Shown here: positions 53,249 through 61,652 of the stretch, piece by piece
Position numbering within the stretch: position 1 is the first letter of the stretch
Layout: every line of letters starts with the position of its first letter
Origin: Paenisporosarcina quisquiliarum
GTDB taxonomy: Bacteria; Bacillota; Bacilli; Bacillales_A; Planococcaceae
DNA length: 64,000 nt
Assembly (NCBI RefSeq): GCF_027563315.1
Contig: NZ_JAMKBJ010000013.1
Coordinates: 1 to 64,000 of the forward strand
Direction: 5' to 3'
Notes under the pieces: generated by a model
What the model was told of the DNA's origin: nothing
Databases searched by the model: none
The model's input: the letters and a program-made list of their open reading frames with translations, nothing else
Made by a program: the position numbers and the translations under genes

Positions 53249-54417
53249 ATGAAAGAAGTCGTGATTATAGAAGGAATACGAACTGCAGTTGGTCGGAGAA
53301 AAGGAAAGTTTGCCCAAATGCGACCGGATGAATTGGCCGCAATTGTTTTAGAGAAATTAATCGAACGTGCCGGAATTGATAAAGGGGACGTAGAGGATAT
53401 CATATTAGGTTGTGTCTCACAGGCTGGTGAGCAAGGAGGAAATATTGCCCGAACAGCAGGATTGATTGCTGGCTTTCCTACAAAGGTGCCTGGCACTACG
53501 ATTGATCGTCAATGTGGTTCAAGTCAGCAAGCGGTCCATTTTGCTGCACAGGCAATCGCTTCAGGTGATATGGACATCGTCATTGCAGGTGGTGTGGAAA
53601 GCATGACACGCGTGCCAATGTTTTCAAACATGGGAGATGCCAAACCAAGCAAGAAGTTAACGGAGCAATACGAAATCATCAATCAAGGATTGTCGGCCGA
53701 ACGAATTGCAGAAAAATGGAATTTATCGCGGGAACAATTGGATGCCTTTTCGGTTCAAAGTCATGAACGTGCATTCAGGCGATTGCAGAGGGCCGCTTCG
53801 AAAAAGAAATTGTGCGAATTGAAGTGACTAATGAAGACGGTTCAACGGAGTTGTTCTCTATTGATGAAGGTCCAAGAGCAGGAACTACAATTGAAACACT
53901 GGGCGGATTAAAAACAGTGTTTGATGAAAATGGACGAATTACAGCTGGTAATGCGAGTCAGATGAGTGACGGTGCATCAGCAGTACTGTTGATGTCGCTT
54001 GAGAAAGCCCGGCAATTAGGGTTAAAACCACGCGCACGCATTCATACCAGAGTGGTTGTTGGATCCGACCCAACGCTTATGCTGACGGGTCCTATTGCCG
54101 CAACACAAAAAGTATTGGAAAAAGCGAATTTAACCATTGAAGACATGGATGTTTACGAAGTTAATGAAGCGTTTGCGCCTGTGCCGCTTGCATGGTTAAA
54201 AGATATTGGTGCTGATCCGGCTAAGTTAAATCGAAATGGTGGTGCCATTGCACTTGGTCATCCACTTGGTGCATCTGGAACGAAACTTCTTGTCACGTTG
54301 CTTCATGAGTTAGAACGCACAAATGGCCGTTATGGACTGCTGGCGATTTGTGAAGGAATGGGTATGGCGAACGCAACCATTATTGAGAGATTGCCAGAAT
54401 CGGAGGAACGTTCATGA
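53249..54417 (+). pseudogene. Acetyl-CoA acyltransferase (thiolase), frameshifted
   Basis: Two overlapping frames make one thiolase of about 390 residues. Frame 1 runs from the ATG at 53249 (AGAGGTG upstream) through the nucleophile Cys89 in DRQCGSSQQA to SVQSHERAF. At about 53777-53778 one base is missing, and homology continues in the next frame as AIAEGRFEKEIVRIEVTNEDG. It includes His in NGGAIALGHPLGASG and the second Cys in CEGMGMA. All catalytic residues survive, so this is a very recent mutation or a sequencing error. First gene of the fatty-acid operon. Confidence 0.8.
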
Positions 54418-55184
54418 AAACAGCTGAAGTCATTGCAATCGTAACTGGTGGTGCATCTGGACTCGGAGAAGCTACCACGAGAAGGCTGGTCGCTCAAGGT
54501 GGGAAAGTCGCCATTTTTGATTTGAATGAACAACGTGGGAGAGCGTTGGTTGAAGAATTGGGTCATGAACATGTAGTGTACTTTCAAACGAATGTTACGG
54601 ATGCTCAGCAAGTTGAACAACAAGTAGCAGAAGTAATAGCTCATTATGGGAAAGTGAATACATTAATCAGCTGCGCTGGGATTGCGACACCAGGCAAAGT
54701 AGTATCGCAAAAAGGTCCGCTAGCACTGGACCGTTTCGAACAAGTCATTCAAGTGAATTTGATTGGGACGTTTAACGTATTGCGCGTTGCTGCTCATGCG
54801 ATGCAACAAAATGAACCGAATGAAGAAGGGGAGCGTGGCGTTATTATTAACACCGCTTCCGTCGCAGCTTTTGAAGGACAGATCGGCCAAGTGGCATACA
54901 GTGCATCTAAAGGCGGTGTCGTTGGCATGACGTTACCGATTGCGCGTGAATTTGCTAGAGACGGCATCCGTGTCATGGCGATTGCCCCTGGATTGATCGA
55001 AACGCCGTTGTTTGAAGGATTGCCGGAACCTGCACGAGTTTCCTTGGCAAGTTCTGTACCGTTCCCGAATCGTCTAGGAAAACCGAGTGAATATGCGCAA
55101 TTAGTAGAAAGCATTTTAATTAATCCAATGCTTAACGGCGAAGTGATCCGTTTAGATGGTGCCATTCGCATGCAGCCAAAATAA
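54414..55184 (+). CDS. SDR-family 3-hydroxyacyl-CoA dehydrogenase-like protein
   Basis: 256 residues. NAD-binding [15 protein letters not shown], structural ISCAGIA, and catalytic Ser-Tyr-Lys in [26 protein letters not shown]. The wording is close to type-2 3-hydroxyacyl-CoA dehydrogenases (HSD17B10-like). It would oxidise 3-hydroxyacyl-CoA before the thiolase step. The ATG overlaps the thiolase stop (ATGA). Confidence 0.85.
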   Translation: MKTAEVIAIVTGGASGLGEATTRRLVAQGGKVAIFDLNEQRGRALVEELGHEHVVYFQTNVTDAQQVEQQVAEVIAHYGKVNTLISCAGIATPGKVVSQKGPLALDRFEQVIQVNLIGTFNVLRVAAHAMQQNEPNEEGERGVIINTASVAAFEGQIGQVAYSASKGGVVGMTLPIAREFARDGIRVMAIAPGLIETPLFEGLPEPARVSLASSVPFPNRLGKPSEYAQLVESILINPMLNGEVIRLDGAIRMQPK

Positions 55185-55196
55185 GGAGGAATCATA

Positions 55197-56345
55197 ATGG
55201 GGAAATATCGTTTTGAGAAAGATGAGCACGTGATGTTCCGTAAGTCCCTTCGCAAGTTCTTGGAAAAAGAAGCTGTTCCTCATTACGAACAGTGGGAAGA
55301 AGATCGTATGATTCCTAAATCGTTTTGGCGCAAGCTCGGGGAAATGGGCTATTTAAGTCCGCAAGTGGAAGAACAATATGGCGGACTTGAAGTTGATTTT
55401 CGCTATGCGGTCATTATCGGTGAAGAAATGGAACGAGTTGGTGCTAGCTTGACGGGTGTTGGACTGCACAATGATATTGTGGTTCCTTATATAGAAGCTT
55501 ACGCGAATGACGAACAGAAAGCGCGTTGGCTACCAGGTTGCGTCACAGGCGAACATATCACGGCCATTGCTATGACAGAACCTGGAGCGGGATCTGATCT
55601 CGCAGCAATTCAAACTACTGCGGTTCGTGATGGCGATTCCTATATCGTGAATGGTTCCAAAACCTTTATTACGAATGGCATCAATGCGAATCTTGTTGTA
55701 GTCGTTGTGAAAACCGATACGCAAATTGAGCCGAAGCACCGGGGGATCAGTTTGCTCGTGATTGAAGAAGGCATGGCTGGATTTACCCGTGGACGCAAAC
55801 TGAACAAAGTCGGCATGCACGCGCAGGATACAGCTGAATTGTATTTTGAAGATTGCCGGGTACCAGCTAAAAATCTGCTAGGCGAAGAAGGAAAAGGGTT
55901 TACTTATTTAATGGAGAAGCTGCAACAAGAACGACTCATGGTAGCCATTTCCGCTCAAACTGCTTCAGAAGATATGGTCGAGATGACGTTGGATTATGTG
56001 AAGTCCCGCAAAGCATTCGGCAAGCCAATCGGAGCGTTCCAAAATACACAATTTAAGTTAGTGGAAATGAGCACGGAAGTCGAACTGGGTCATTCATTCC
56101 TTGAATCGTTGATTGAAGATCATATGGCCGGGAAAGACATTGTCTCAAAAGTGTCGATGGCGAAGTATTGGCTGACGGATACTGCCAAGAAAATTTCCGG
56201 GGAATGCCTGCAATTGCACGGGGGATACGGCTATATGGAAGAGTATAAAATTGCCCGTCGATACCGCGATATTCCCGTTGCTGCGATCTATGCCGGTAGC
56301 AATGAAATCATGAAAGTGATTGTCGCGAAGAAAATGGGATTGTAA
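55197..56345 (+). CDS. Acyl-CoA dehydrogenase
   Basis: 382 residues. FAD/substrate signatures [20 protein letters not shown] and [33 protein letters not shown]. The usual MCAD base position reads YAGSNEI with Ala in place of Glu, while QQERL (about residue 240) carries the Glu used as base in long-chain and isovaleryl-CoA dehydrogenases. Substrate is therefore likely long or branched acyl-CoA. It starts 12 bases after the SDR gene, SD AAGGAGG. Confidence 0.88.
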   Translation: MGKYRFEKDEHVMFRKSLRKFLEKEAVPHYEQWEEDRMIPKSFWRKLGEMGYLSPQVEEQYGGLEVDFRYAVIIGEEMERVGASLTGVGLHNDIVVPYIEAYANDEQKARWLPGCVTGEHITAIAMTEPGAGSDLAAIQTTAVRDGDSYIVNGSKTFITNGINANLVVVVVKTDTQIEPKHRGISLLVIEEGMAGFTRGRKLNKVGMHAQDTAELYFEDCRVPAKNLLGEEGKGFTYLMEKLQQERLMVAISAQTASEDMVEMTLDYVKSRKAFGKPIGAFQNTQFKLVEMSTEVELGHSFLESLIEDHMAGKDIVSKVSMAKYWLTDTAKKISGECLQLHGGYGYMEEYKIARRYRDIPVAAIYAGSNEIMKVIVAKKMGL

Positions 56346-56350
56346 ACATT

Positions 56351-56384
56351 GTCCGCTTCTTTCTATTGAGAAGCGGGTTTTTTA
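56351..56384 (+). terminator. Terminator of the fatty-acid operon
   Basis: CCGCTTCT / AGAAGCGG stem with an 8-base loop followed by GTTTTTT. Confidence 0.83.
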
Positions 56385-56390
56385 GGTTTT

Positions 56391-56530
56391 CTTGATATGT
56401 GAAGGGTTTTTCTTGATATCGACATGGCTTTTCTTGATATGTGAAGGACTTTTCTTGATATCGACATGGCTTGTCTTGATATGTAAAGGACTTGTCTTGA
56501 AATCATCTTAACTTTTCGCGATATCCCTAC
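56391..56530 (+). repeat. 21-bp-period array, CTTGATAT core, 7 units, with 42-bp alternation
   Basis: CTTGATAT (or variant) starts at 56391, 56412, 56433, 56454, 56475, 56496 and 56517, always 21 bp apart; the last two units are degenerate (CTTGAAAT, CGCGATAT). Odd units continue GTGAAGG or GTAAAGG and even units CGACATGGCTT, so the array is built from 42-bp doublets. It starts 7 bp after the terminator. Confidence 0.88.
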
Positions 56531-56630
56531 ACTTTATTTATAATCACGCTCGGACCAACAGTGGCGAATCCAAATGTTAAACGTCGCATATCATGATATA
56601 CTTTCGAAAAACAATGAGGGGGTGCCGCTT

Positions 56631-57917
56631 ATGCCGACCAATATCCCGGCGAGCCGGAGGAAAGACTTGGCGCTGACAGTTTACAATGATGGATTTGCGT
56701 TAGTTCAAGAAATCCGTTCCATTCCTCCACTTTCAGACGATCACATCGTTTATTATACGGACGTGCCAGAACGAATTGAGTCAAATTCCGTACAGGTAAA
56801 AGGCCTCAAAGTCGTCGAGCTCACGTATGAATATGATTTGATGGATCGAATGAAACTGCTGGAAAAGTATGTCGGTCATGAAATCAGACTCGTCAACAAA
56901 AAAACTGGCGAGGAAAAGACCTATCTTTTATTAGATGTCCAAAATGGTCTGGTTCTTGCGGATATGGTGACAAGAGAAATTGTTCTCGATGCCGAAGGCG
57001 AAATCCGTTTGCCGGATGGTCCGGAAGAAGTGATGTTAAAACCTACACTCGTCTGGCGATTTAAAGAACAGACAGCAGAAGATGTACGCGTTACGTATTT
57101 AACCCCAGGACTTAGCTGGGATGCGGACTATGTGGCACAAATCAGGGAAAATGATTTCGACCTAACTGGATGGGTCACGATGACGAACAATTCGGGCATG
57201 ACGTTTGACGAAGCAAAAGTAAAATTAATGGCTGGTACGGTGAGTCGAGCACCAATGCTTAGGCAAAAAACGATGGCTTTTGAGCAGAATGTGTCTGAGA
57301 TAGAACCTGAACGTCAAGCATTCGGTGAGTATTACTTATATACGCTGCCTGAAAGACTGACGCTGACTAATCGTCAACAAAAGCAAATTCAGCTTTTTTC
57401 TGCATATCAGATTAAATCCCAAACGGTGTATGAAGTAAACGCGTACAGTGATCATCCAACCGTGTACTTTACGTTCCGAAATGATGCCGCAAACGGACTC
57501 GGTTTTCCACTGCCCCGAGGAAGATTTAAATTATATAAAGAAAATCCGAAAGATGGATCCTCTGAATTTATCGGGGAAGATTTCATCCCGCATACGGCTG
57601 TAGGGGAACTGGTCCGGATTAAATCAGGGGAAGCTTTTGATGTCACAGTGGAAAGTGATGTTGTGGCTGAATACAAGAAAGACGGCTATGAATACGAGGA
57701 AGTCGTTTACTTGATTCGCAACCAAAAGGACCAGCCAATTGAACTCATTATCAACCACAGCACAAGTTATGGCATATTTGATGTGGTCGAATCAACACAT
57801 ACGTGGAAACGGAAAGATGACGATATACAAATCTTTGTGCCGGTTCCAGCAAAATCTGAAGTGAAAGTGGCATTTACGATTCGGTATGACCGAAGACAAG
57901 ATGTAAAGGTGAATTAG
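56631..57917 (+). CDS. DUF4139 domain protein
   Basis: 428 residues from the ATG at 56631 (GAGGGGGTG upstream). Beta-rich protein with a DUF4139-like C-terminal region (WDADYVAQIRENDFDLTGWVTMTNNSGMTFDEAKVKLMAG; VYFTFRNDAANGLGFPLPRGRFKLYKEN). No signal peptide or membrane helix is seen. Function not known to me. The metallophosphoesterase gene follows after 4 bases. Confidence 0.8.
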   Translation: MPTNIPASRRKDLALTVYNDGFALVQEIRSIPPLSDDHIVYYTDVPERIESNSVQVKGLKVVELTYEYDLMDRMKLLEKYVGHEIRLVNKKTGEEKTYLLLDVQNGLVLADMVTREIVLDAEGEIRLPDGPEEVMLKPTLVWRFKEQTAEDVRVTYLTPGLSWDADYVAQIRENDFDLTGWVTMTNNSGMTFDEAKVKLMAGTVSRAPMLRQKTMAFEQNVSEIEPERQAFGEYYLYTLPERLTLTNRQQKQIQLFSAYQIKSQTVYEVNAYSDHPTVYFTFRNDAANGLGFPLPRGRFKLYKENPKDGSSEFIGEDFIPHTAVGELVRIKSGEAFDVTVESDVVAEYKKDGYEYEEVVYLIRNQKDQPIELIINHSTSYGIFDVVESTHTWKRKDDDIQIFVPVPAKSEVKVAFTIRYDRRQDVKVN

Positions 57918-57921
57918 CAAC

Positions 57922-59007
57922 ATGAAACGTATCAGCATAGGCACTCTTATTCTAGCAGTTTATACACTACTCGTATTTTACTTTGGCTATAACACCTATC
58001 AATGGCTTCAGACATGGGAATTGACGATTCATCCTGTGTTGTTCGGCTTTCTGTGGTTTGTCTGTGCTTTTGGCTACATCATCGGCAAGTTCAGTCATTC
58101 ACTGAAGTATTTCAGTATGATCGGGTCGTACTGGTTCATCGTGATGCAGTACGGCTTGATTTTATTTCCCCTGGCAACCGTTGCTTATTTAGTCATACCT
58201 TCGGAACAAACGATTTTTATGATAGGAAATATCGTAGCTTTTGTTTTTCTCATCATTTTCATCGCAGGCACATATATGGCGTTTTCACCGGTTGTTCGCC
58301 ATAAGACCATACATATCAACAAGGATTCTGGTTCCTTGCGCGAGTTAAAGTTGGTACTCGCTTCTGACTTTCACTTAGGTCTTCTTTCCAACAAAAAGCA
58401 CTTGCAGCGGTTTGTGAATTTGGCCAACGAAGAGCAGCCGGATGTGGTGTTGCTGGCTGGGGATTTGGTGGATGATGATCCGATTTGGTTTGTGAAGGAC
58501 GGCATGTCTGAAGTGATGAGGCAGTTGAAGACAACATATGGTGTTTATGGGGTTGTCGGAAATCATGAGTATTACGGACGGAAAATTCCGCTTCTTGTAG
58601 AGGAAATGAGGGAAGCTGGCGTCCGCATGTTGTTAGACGAAACCATTTGTGTGGAAAATGCGTTCTATGTAACGGGCAGGGAAGACGCGACGAATGGAAA
58701 GCGACAGACACTGGAGAGTTTGAAGCCAGAGTTGGACGAACTTCCATGGTTTGTAATGGACCATACTCCATTTGATTTGAATACGCCGGCTAAACTTGGG
58801 GTTGATGTGCATGTATCAGGGCACACCCACCGCGGGCAGATGTGGCCGAATCATTTATTCACACGTCGTTTGTTCGAGCTTGATTATGGGTATAAACATA
58901 AAGGTCTGATGCATGCATTTGTGTCTTCAGGCTTTGGATTTTGGGGTCCGCCGCTTCGATTGGGTTCCCGTTCGGAGCTTTGGTCGATTAAAATCACGTT
59001 GTCATGA
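57922..59007 (+). CDS. Membrane-anchored metallophosphoesterase
   Basis: 361 residues. Four N-terminal membrane helices (~1-130), then a calcineurin-like phosphoesterase: LASDFHLGLLSNKKH (DxH), VLLAGDLVDDD (GDxxD), GVVGNHEYYG (GNHE), FVMDHTPFDLN and HVSGHTHRGQMWP (GHxH). All metal ligands are present. Related YkuE-type proteins cleave pyrophosphate bonds of UDP-sugar lipids or similar; the substrate is unproven. Confidence 0.87.
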   Translation: MKRISIGTLILAVYTLLVFYFGYNTYQWLQTWELTIHPVLFGFLWFVCAFGYIIGKFSHSLKYFSMIGSYWFIVMQYGLILFPLATVAYLVIPSEQTIFMIGNIVAFVFLIIFIAGTYMAFSPVVRHKTIHINKDSGSLRELKLVLASDFHLGLLSNKKHLQRFVNLANEEQPDVVLLAGDLVDDDPIWFVKDGMSEVMRQLKTTYGVYGVVGNHEYYGRKIPLLVEEMREAGVRMLLDETICVENAFYVTGREDATNGKRQTLESLKPELDELPWFVMDHTPFDLNTPAKLGVDVHVSGHTHRGQMWPNHLFTRRLFELDYGYKHKGLMHAFVSSGFGFWGPPLRLGSRSELWSIKITLS

Positions 59008-59083
59008 AATTAACATTGGGAAAAGCCCATTAATCTTGTTACGATAGATGATGGAGATAAAATAGTTTGCTTGGAGGCTGGAC

Positions 59084-59695
59084 ATGGAAAACTGGATTAC
59101 CGACATTATGAGCCAGTACGGTTACATAGGGATATTTTTACTGATTATGCTTGAAAATATTTTCCCTCCGATTCCGTCAGAAGTGATTTTGACGTTCGGT
59201 GGTTATATGACAACGCAAACATCGATGACGCCAATTGGAGTAATTTTGGTTTCAACTGGGGGGTCTGTTGCAGGTGCTGTAATTCTTTACGGAATTGGGT
59301 TATTGCTGGACGTTGAACGGTTGGAAAAAATCGTGGATCGCTGGGGCCGTGTGCTGCGATTGACGAAGAAAGATATTCATAAAGCGGATGCATGGTTCGA
59401 TAAATATGGCATTTGGACCGTCTTGTTTTGCCGATTGATTCCTTTGATTCGCAGCTTGATTTCGATTCCTGCAGGGATGTCGAACATGAAGTTTGGACTG
59501 TTTTTGTTATTTACGACAATAGGAACACTGATTTGGAATACGATTTTAGTATCGGTCGGAGCGGCAGTGGGCGATAACTGGGAATCAATCGTTGGCGTAA
59601 TGGACGTGTATTCAAATATCGTGTATGTATTAATTGTCCTTGCTGGGCTAGCCATTATTTGGTGGTATTTACGATTTAGAAAAAGAAGAGCATAA
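59084..59695 (+). CDS. DedA-family membrane protein
   Basis: 203 residues, DedA/SNARE-associated fold: YIGIFLLIMLENIFPPIPSEVIL (conserved E and PxPSE), later FCRLIPLIRSLISIPAGMSNMKFGLFLL (RxxPxxR motif with G-MxxxxF). DedA proteins are lipid flippases; some recycle undecaprenyl phosphate. Being next to uppP, it probably takes part in undecaprenyl-phosphate recycling. Confidence 0.87.
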   Translation: MENWITDIMSQYGYIGIFLLIMLENIFPPIPSEVILTFGGYMTTQTSMTPIGVILVSTGGSVAGAVILYGIGLLLDVERLEKIVDRWGRVLRLTKKDIHKADAWFDKYGIWTVLFCRLIPLIRSLISIPAGMSNMKFGLFLLFTTIGTLIWNTILVSVGAAVGDNWESIVGVMDVYSNIVYVLIVLAGLAIIWWYLRFRKRRA

Positions 59696-59704
59696 GGAGA
59701 TATT

Positions 59705-60532
59705 ATGGAACTATTTGATTTACTGAAAGCGTTAATATTAGGGTTTGTGGAAGGGATGACGGAGTTCGCTCCTGTTTCTTCTACCGGACATTTGATTATT
59801 GTGGATGACATGTGGTTAAGAACATCCGAGTTTCTAGGGAAATACTCGGCCAACTCGTTTAAGATTTTTATACAGCTTGGCTCGATTATGGCGGTAATCG
59901 TCGTGTTCTGGAAACGTTTGTTCAGTTTGGTCGGTCTTTATAAAATGAAAGATACCACTCCAGGTTCACAGTTGAAATTGACTCATGTCATTGTTGGATT
60001 AATTCCAGCGGGTATACTGGGTGTATTGTTTGAAGACTTTATTGATGAATATTTATTTTCGGTTGAAACCGTGTTAGTAGGCTTAGTCATCGGAGCGATT
60101 CTGATGATTGTGGCTGATAAATTCGGACCGAAAGTACCGAAAACACAAACGTTGGATCAGATTACGTATAAGCAGGCATTTACTGTAGGGCTAGTGCAAT
60201 GTTTATCGTTATGGCCAGGGTTTTCACGTTCAGGTGCAACCATTTCAGGTGGTGTATTGTTCGGTATGAGTCACCGTACGGCTGCCGATTTTACATTTAT
60301 CATGGCTGTTCCAATCATGTTCGGCGCGAGTTTCTTAACGCTGATGAAAAATTGGGAGGATATTGATCCCAACCATTTATCATTTTACATCGTTGGATTT
60401 ATCAGTGCCTTTGTATTCGCATTGATTTCAATCAAGTTCTTCCTGAAGTTAATTGGACGCGTAAAGTTAACGCCATTTGCGATTTATCGTTTGGTTTTAG
60501 CGGCAGTGTTGTTCGTGATTATTATTTTATAG
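59705..60532 (+). CDS. uppP: Undecaprenyl-diphosphatase UppP (BacA)
   Basis: 275 residues, eight helices. Active-site motifs: FVEGMTEFAPVSSTGHLIIVDDM (the E-x4-E region and SSTGH) and SLWPGFSRSGATISGGVLFGMSH (PGxSRSxxT). It removes a phosphate from undecaprenyl-PP outside the membrane, giving the lipid carrier for peptidoglycan, and confers bacitracin tolerance. It starts 9 bases after dedA, so the two are co-transcribed. Confidence 0.92.
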   Translation: MELFDLLKALILGFVEGMTEFAPVSSTGHLIIVDDMWLRTSEFLGKYSANSFKIFIQLGSIMAVIVVFWKRLFSLVGLYKMKDTTPGSQLKLTHVIVGLIPAGILGVLFEDFIDEYLFSVETVLVGLVIGAILMIVADKFGPKVPKTQTLDQITYKQAFTVGLVQCLSLWPGFSRSGATISGGVLFGMSHRTAADFTFIMAVPIMFGASFLTLMKNWEDIDPNHLSFYIVGFISAFVFALISIKFFLKLIGRVKLTPFAIYRLVLAAVLFVIIIL

Positions 60533-60540
60533 TTGTTCTG

Positions 60541-60570
60541 AAACGGTCTCTGTTTGAGGCCGTTTTTTTG
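60541..60570 (+). terminator. Terminator of dedA-uppP
   Basis: AACGGTCTC-TGTTT-GAGGCCGTT (one G-U pair) followed by T5. Confidence 0.82.
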
Positions 60571-60598
60571 TTGGGGAAAAGCCGTTTTGTGTTGGTTT

Positions 60599-60672
60599 CG
60601 CGAATAGAACGGGGCGGAACGCGAATAGAAGCTCCAGTTTTGAGAGTAGACTTAGAGAAACCGCGATTAAGC
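60599..60672 (+). repeat. 21-bp-period array, CGCGAATAGAA core, 4 units
   Basis: GCGAATAGAAC and GCGAATAGAAG (CGCG starting at 60599 and 60620) are followed in phase by degenerate units GAGAGTAGAC (60642) and GCGATTAAGC (60663), all 21 bp apart. It lies 3' of the uppP terminator. Confidence 0.7.
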
Positions 60673-60689
60673 AGGAAGCATTCGATTTG

Positions 60690-60729
60690 TGTCGAATATT
60701 ATTGAAATGCAAGGTTCGACATAATATTC
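60690..60729. other. Interleaved inverted repeats in a leader
   Basis: Two mutually exclusive stems share the same strands: TGTCGAA (60690) with TTCGACA (60715), and GAATATTAT (60694) with ATAATATTC (60721). It lies 30 bases before the TPR-like gene start. It could be an operator pair or a leader RNA switch; no ligand motif is seen. Confidence 0.4.
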
Positions 60730-60758
60730 AAGGCTTTAGAGAAAAGAGGTTCTATAAA

Positions 60759-61214
60759 ATGACGGAAACCATGACAATCGATCACCGTTCAATCGCAGTA
60801 AGATTATTCAATGAAACATGGGATTTGATGGAGAAAAAAGACCGTACTGGTGATGAAGACTCACAAATGCTTGAGAAGTCATATGCTTCGCTTTATCATT
60901 GGCGTCAAGTTGGAACGAAGCTTAATTTGGCTAGAGGTTACTGGCAAGTGTCACGGGTACATGCCATTCTTGGTCATGGCGATGCCGCATACTTCTATGG
61001 AATGGCCGGTGTTGAATTGTGTGAAGCGGAAGGATTCGGCGATTTTGATATGGCGTTTGCCTATGAATCTGTTGCTCGTGCAGAAAAGTGCCGGGGTAAT
61101 TCTGAATCAATGAATATTTGGTTGGCTCGTGGACAAGTAGCTGCCGAACTGATTGGTAAAGAATCGGACAAAAAATATTTTTTAAGCGAATTGGCTAGTG
61201 TGGATAAGGGCTGA
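60759..61214 (+). CDS. Hypothetical helical (TPR-like) protein
   Basis: 151 residues from the ATG at 60759 (AGAGG about 10 bases upstream). Helix pairs such as LARGYWQVSRVHAILGHGDAAYFYGMAGVELCEAEG and FDMAFAYESVARAEKCRGNSESMNIWLARGQVAAELIG look like tetratricopeptide repeats. Likely a cytoplasmic protein-interaction module; no function known to me. Confidence 0.68.
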   Translation: MTETMTIDHRSIAVRLFNETWDLMEKKDRTGDEDSQMLEKSYASLYHWRQVGTKLNLARGYWQVSRVHAILGHGDAAYFYGMAGVELCEAEGFGDFDMAFAYESVARAEKCRGNSESMNIWLARGQVAAELIGKESDKKYFLSELASVDKG

Positions 61215-61250
61215 ACGATTTTAACGATATTTCATCAGTTGTAAGAGGAA

Positions 61251-61266
61251 ACACTATATGTTAGAT
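61251..61266. promoter_or_regulatory. NrdR box 1
   Basis: ACACTATATGTTAGAT matches the NrdR consensus ACACWATATATWGTGT at 12 of 16 positions. It starts exactly 31 bp before box 2, the spacing known for NrdR box pairs. Confidence 0.6.
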
Positions 61267-61281
61267 TGGTTATTATATTAA

Positions 61282-61297
61282 ACACAATATATAGTGT
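61282..61297. promoter_or_regulatory. NrdR box 2
   Basis: ACACAATATATAGTGT is a perfect match to the NrdR consensus. It overlaps the likely -10 (TATAGT at 61290). NrdR with dATP represses ribonucleotide reductase genes. Confidence 0.85.
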
Positions 61298-61304
61298 ATA
61301 AACG

Positions 61305-61458
61305 ATGAAAAGGTACCAGTAATGGTTTAAAAGGGAATTCGGTAGATGCCGAAGCTGTCCCCGCAACTGTAAGTGTAAACGACCATACAAAGTCCACTGT
61401 GCATCAGCATGGGAAGGCGTATGGAAGGATAATACACGAGCCAGGAGACCTGCCTTTT
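61305..61458 (+). ncRNA. Adenosylcobalamin (B12) riboswitch
   Basis: Conserved cobalamin aptamer strings are present in order: AAAAGGGAATTCGGT, the core GAAGCTGTCCCCGCAACTGT (61351-61370), and the B12-box end GAGCCAGGAGACCTGCC (61438-61454). The family senses AdoCbl and turns genes off when it is plentiful. It sits upstream of a B12-independent ribonucleotide reductase, so the cell would use a class II enzyme elsewhere when B12 is available. Confidence 0.93.
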
Positions 61459-61576
61459 TTATCGATGAAGCAACACTTTCTTCGGGGGTTGAGGAGTGGA
61501 AGCGAGCTATTTGTAGCGAGCAGAATTCCATTTTCTCGCAAACCAATTGAACTCCTTTCCATTCTTTCAATCATGA

Positions 61577-61616
61577 GCGATGGCTCAGCCGAAGAGGCTG
61601 TTCCATCGCTTTTTTG
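61577..61616 (+). terminator. Riboswitch-controlled terminator
   Basis: GCGATGG / CCATCGC stem enclosing an inner AGCC/GGCT stem, followed by T6. It ends 37 bases before the nrd start. As the expression platform, it would form when AdoCbl is bound. Confidence 0.83.
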
Positions 61617-61652
61617 TGTTTCTGAAACTTTAAATTGGAGAGGTGCATACAT

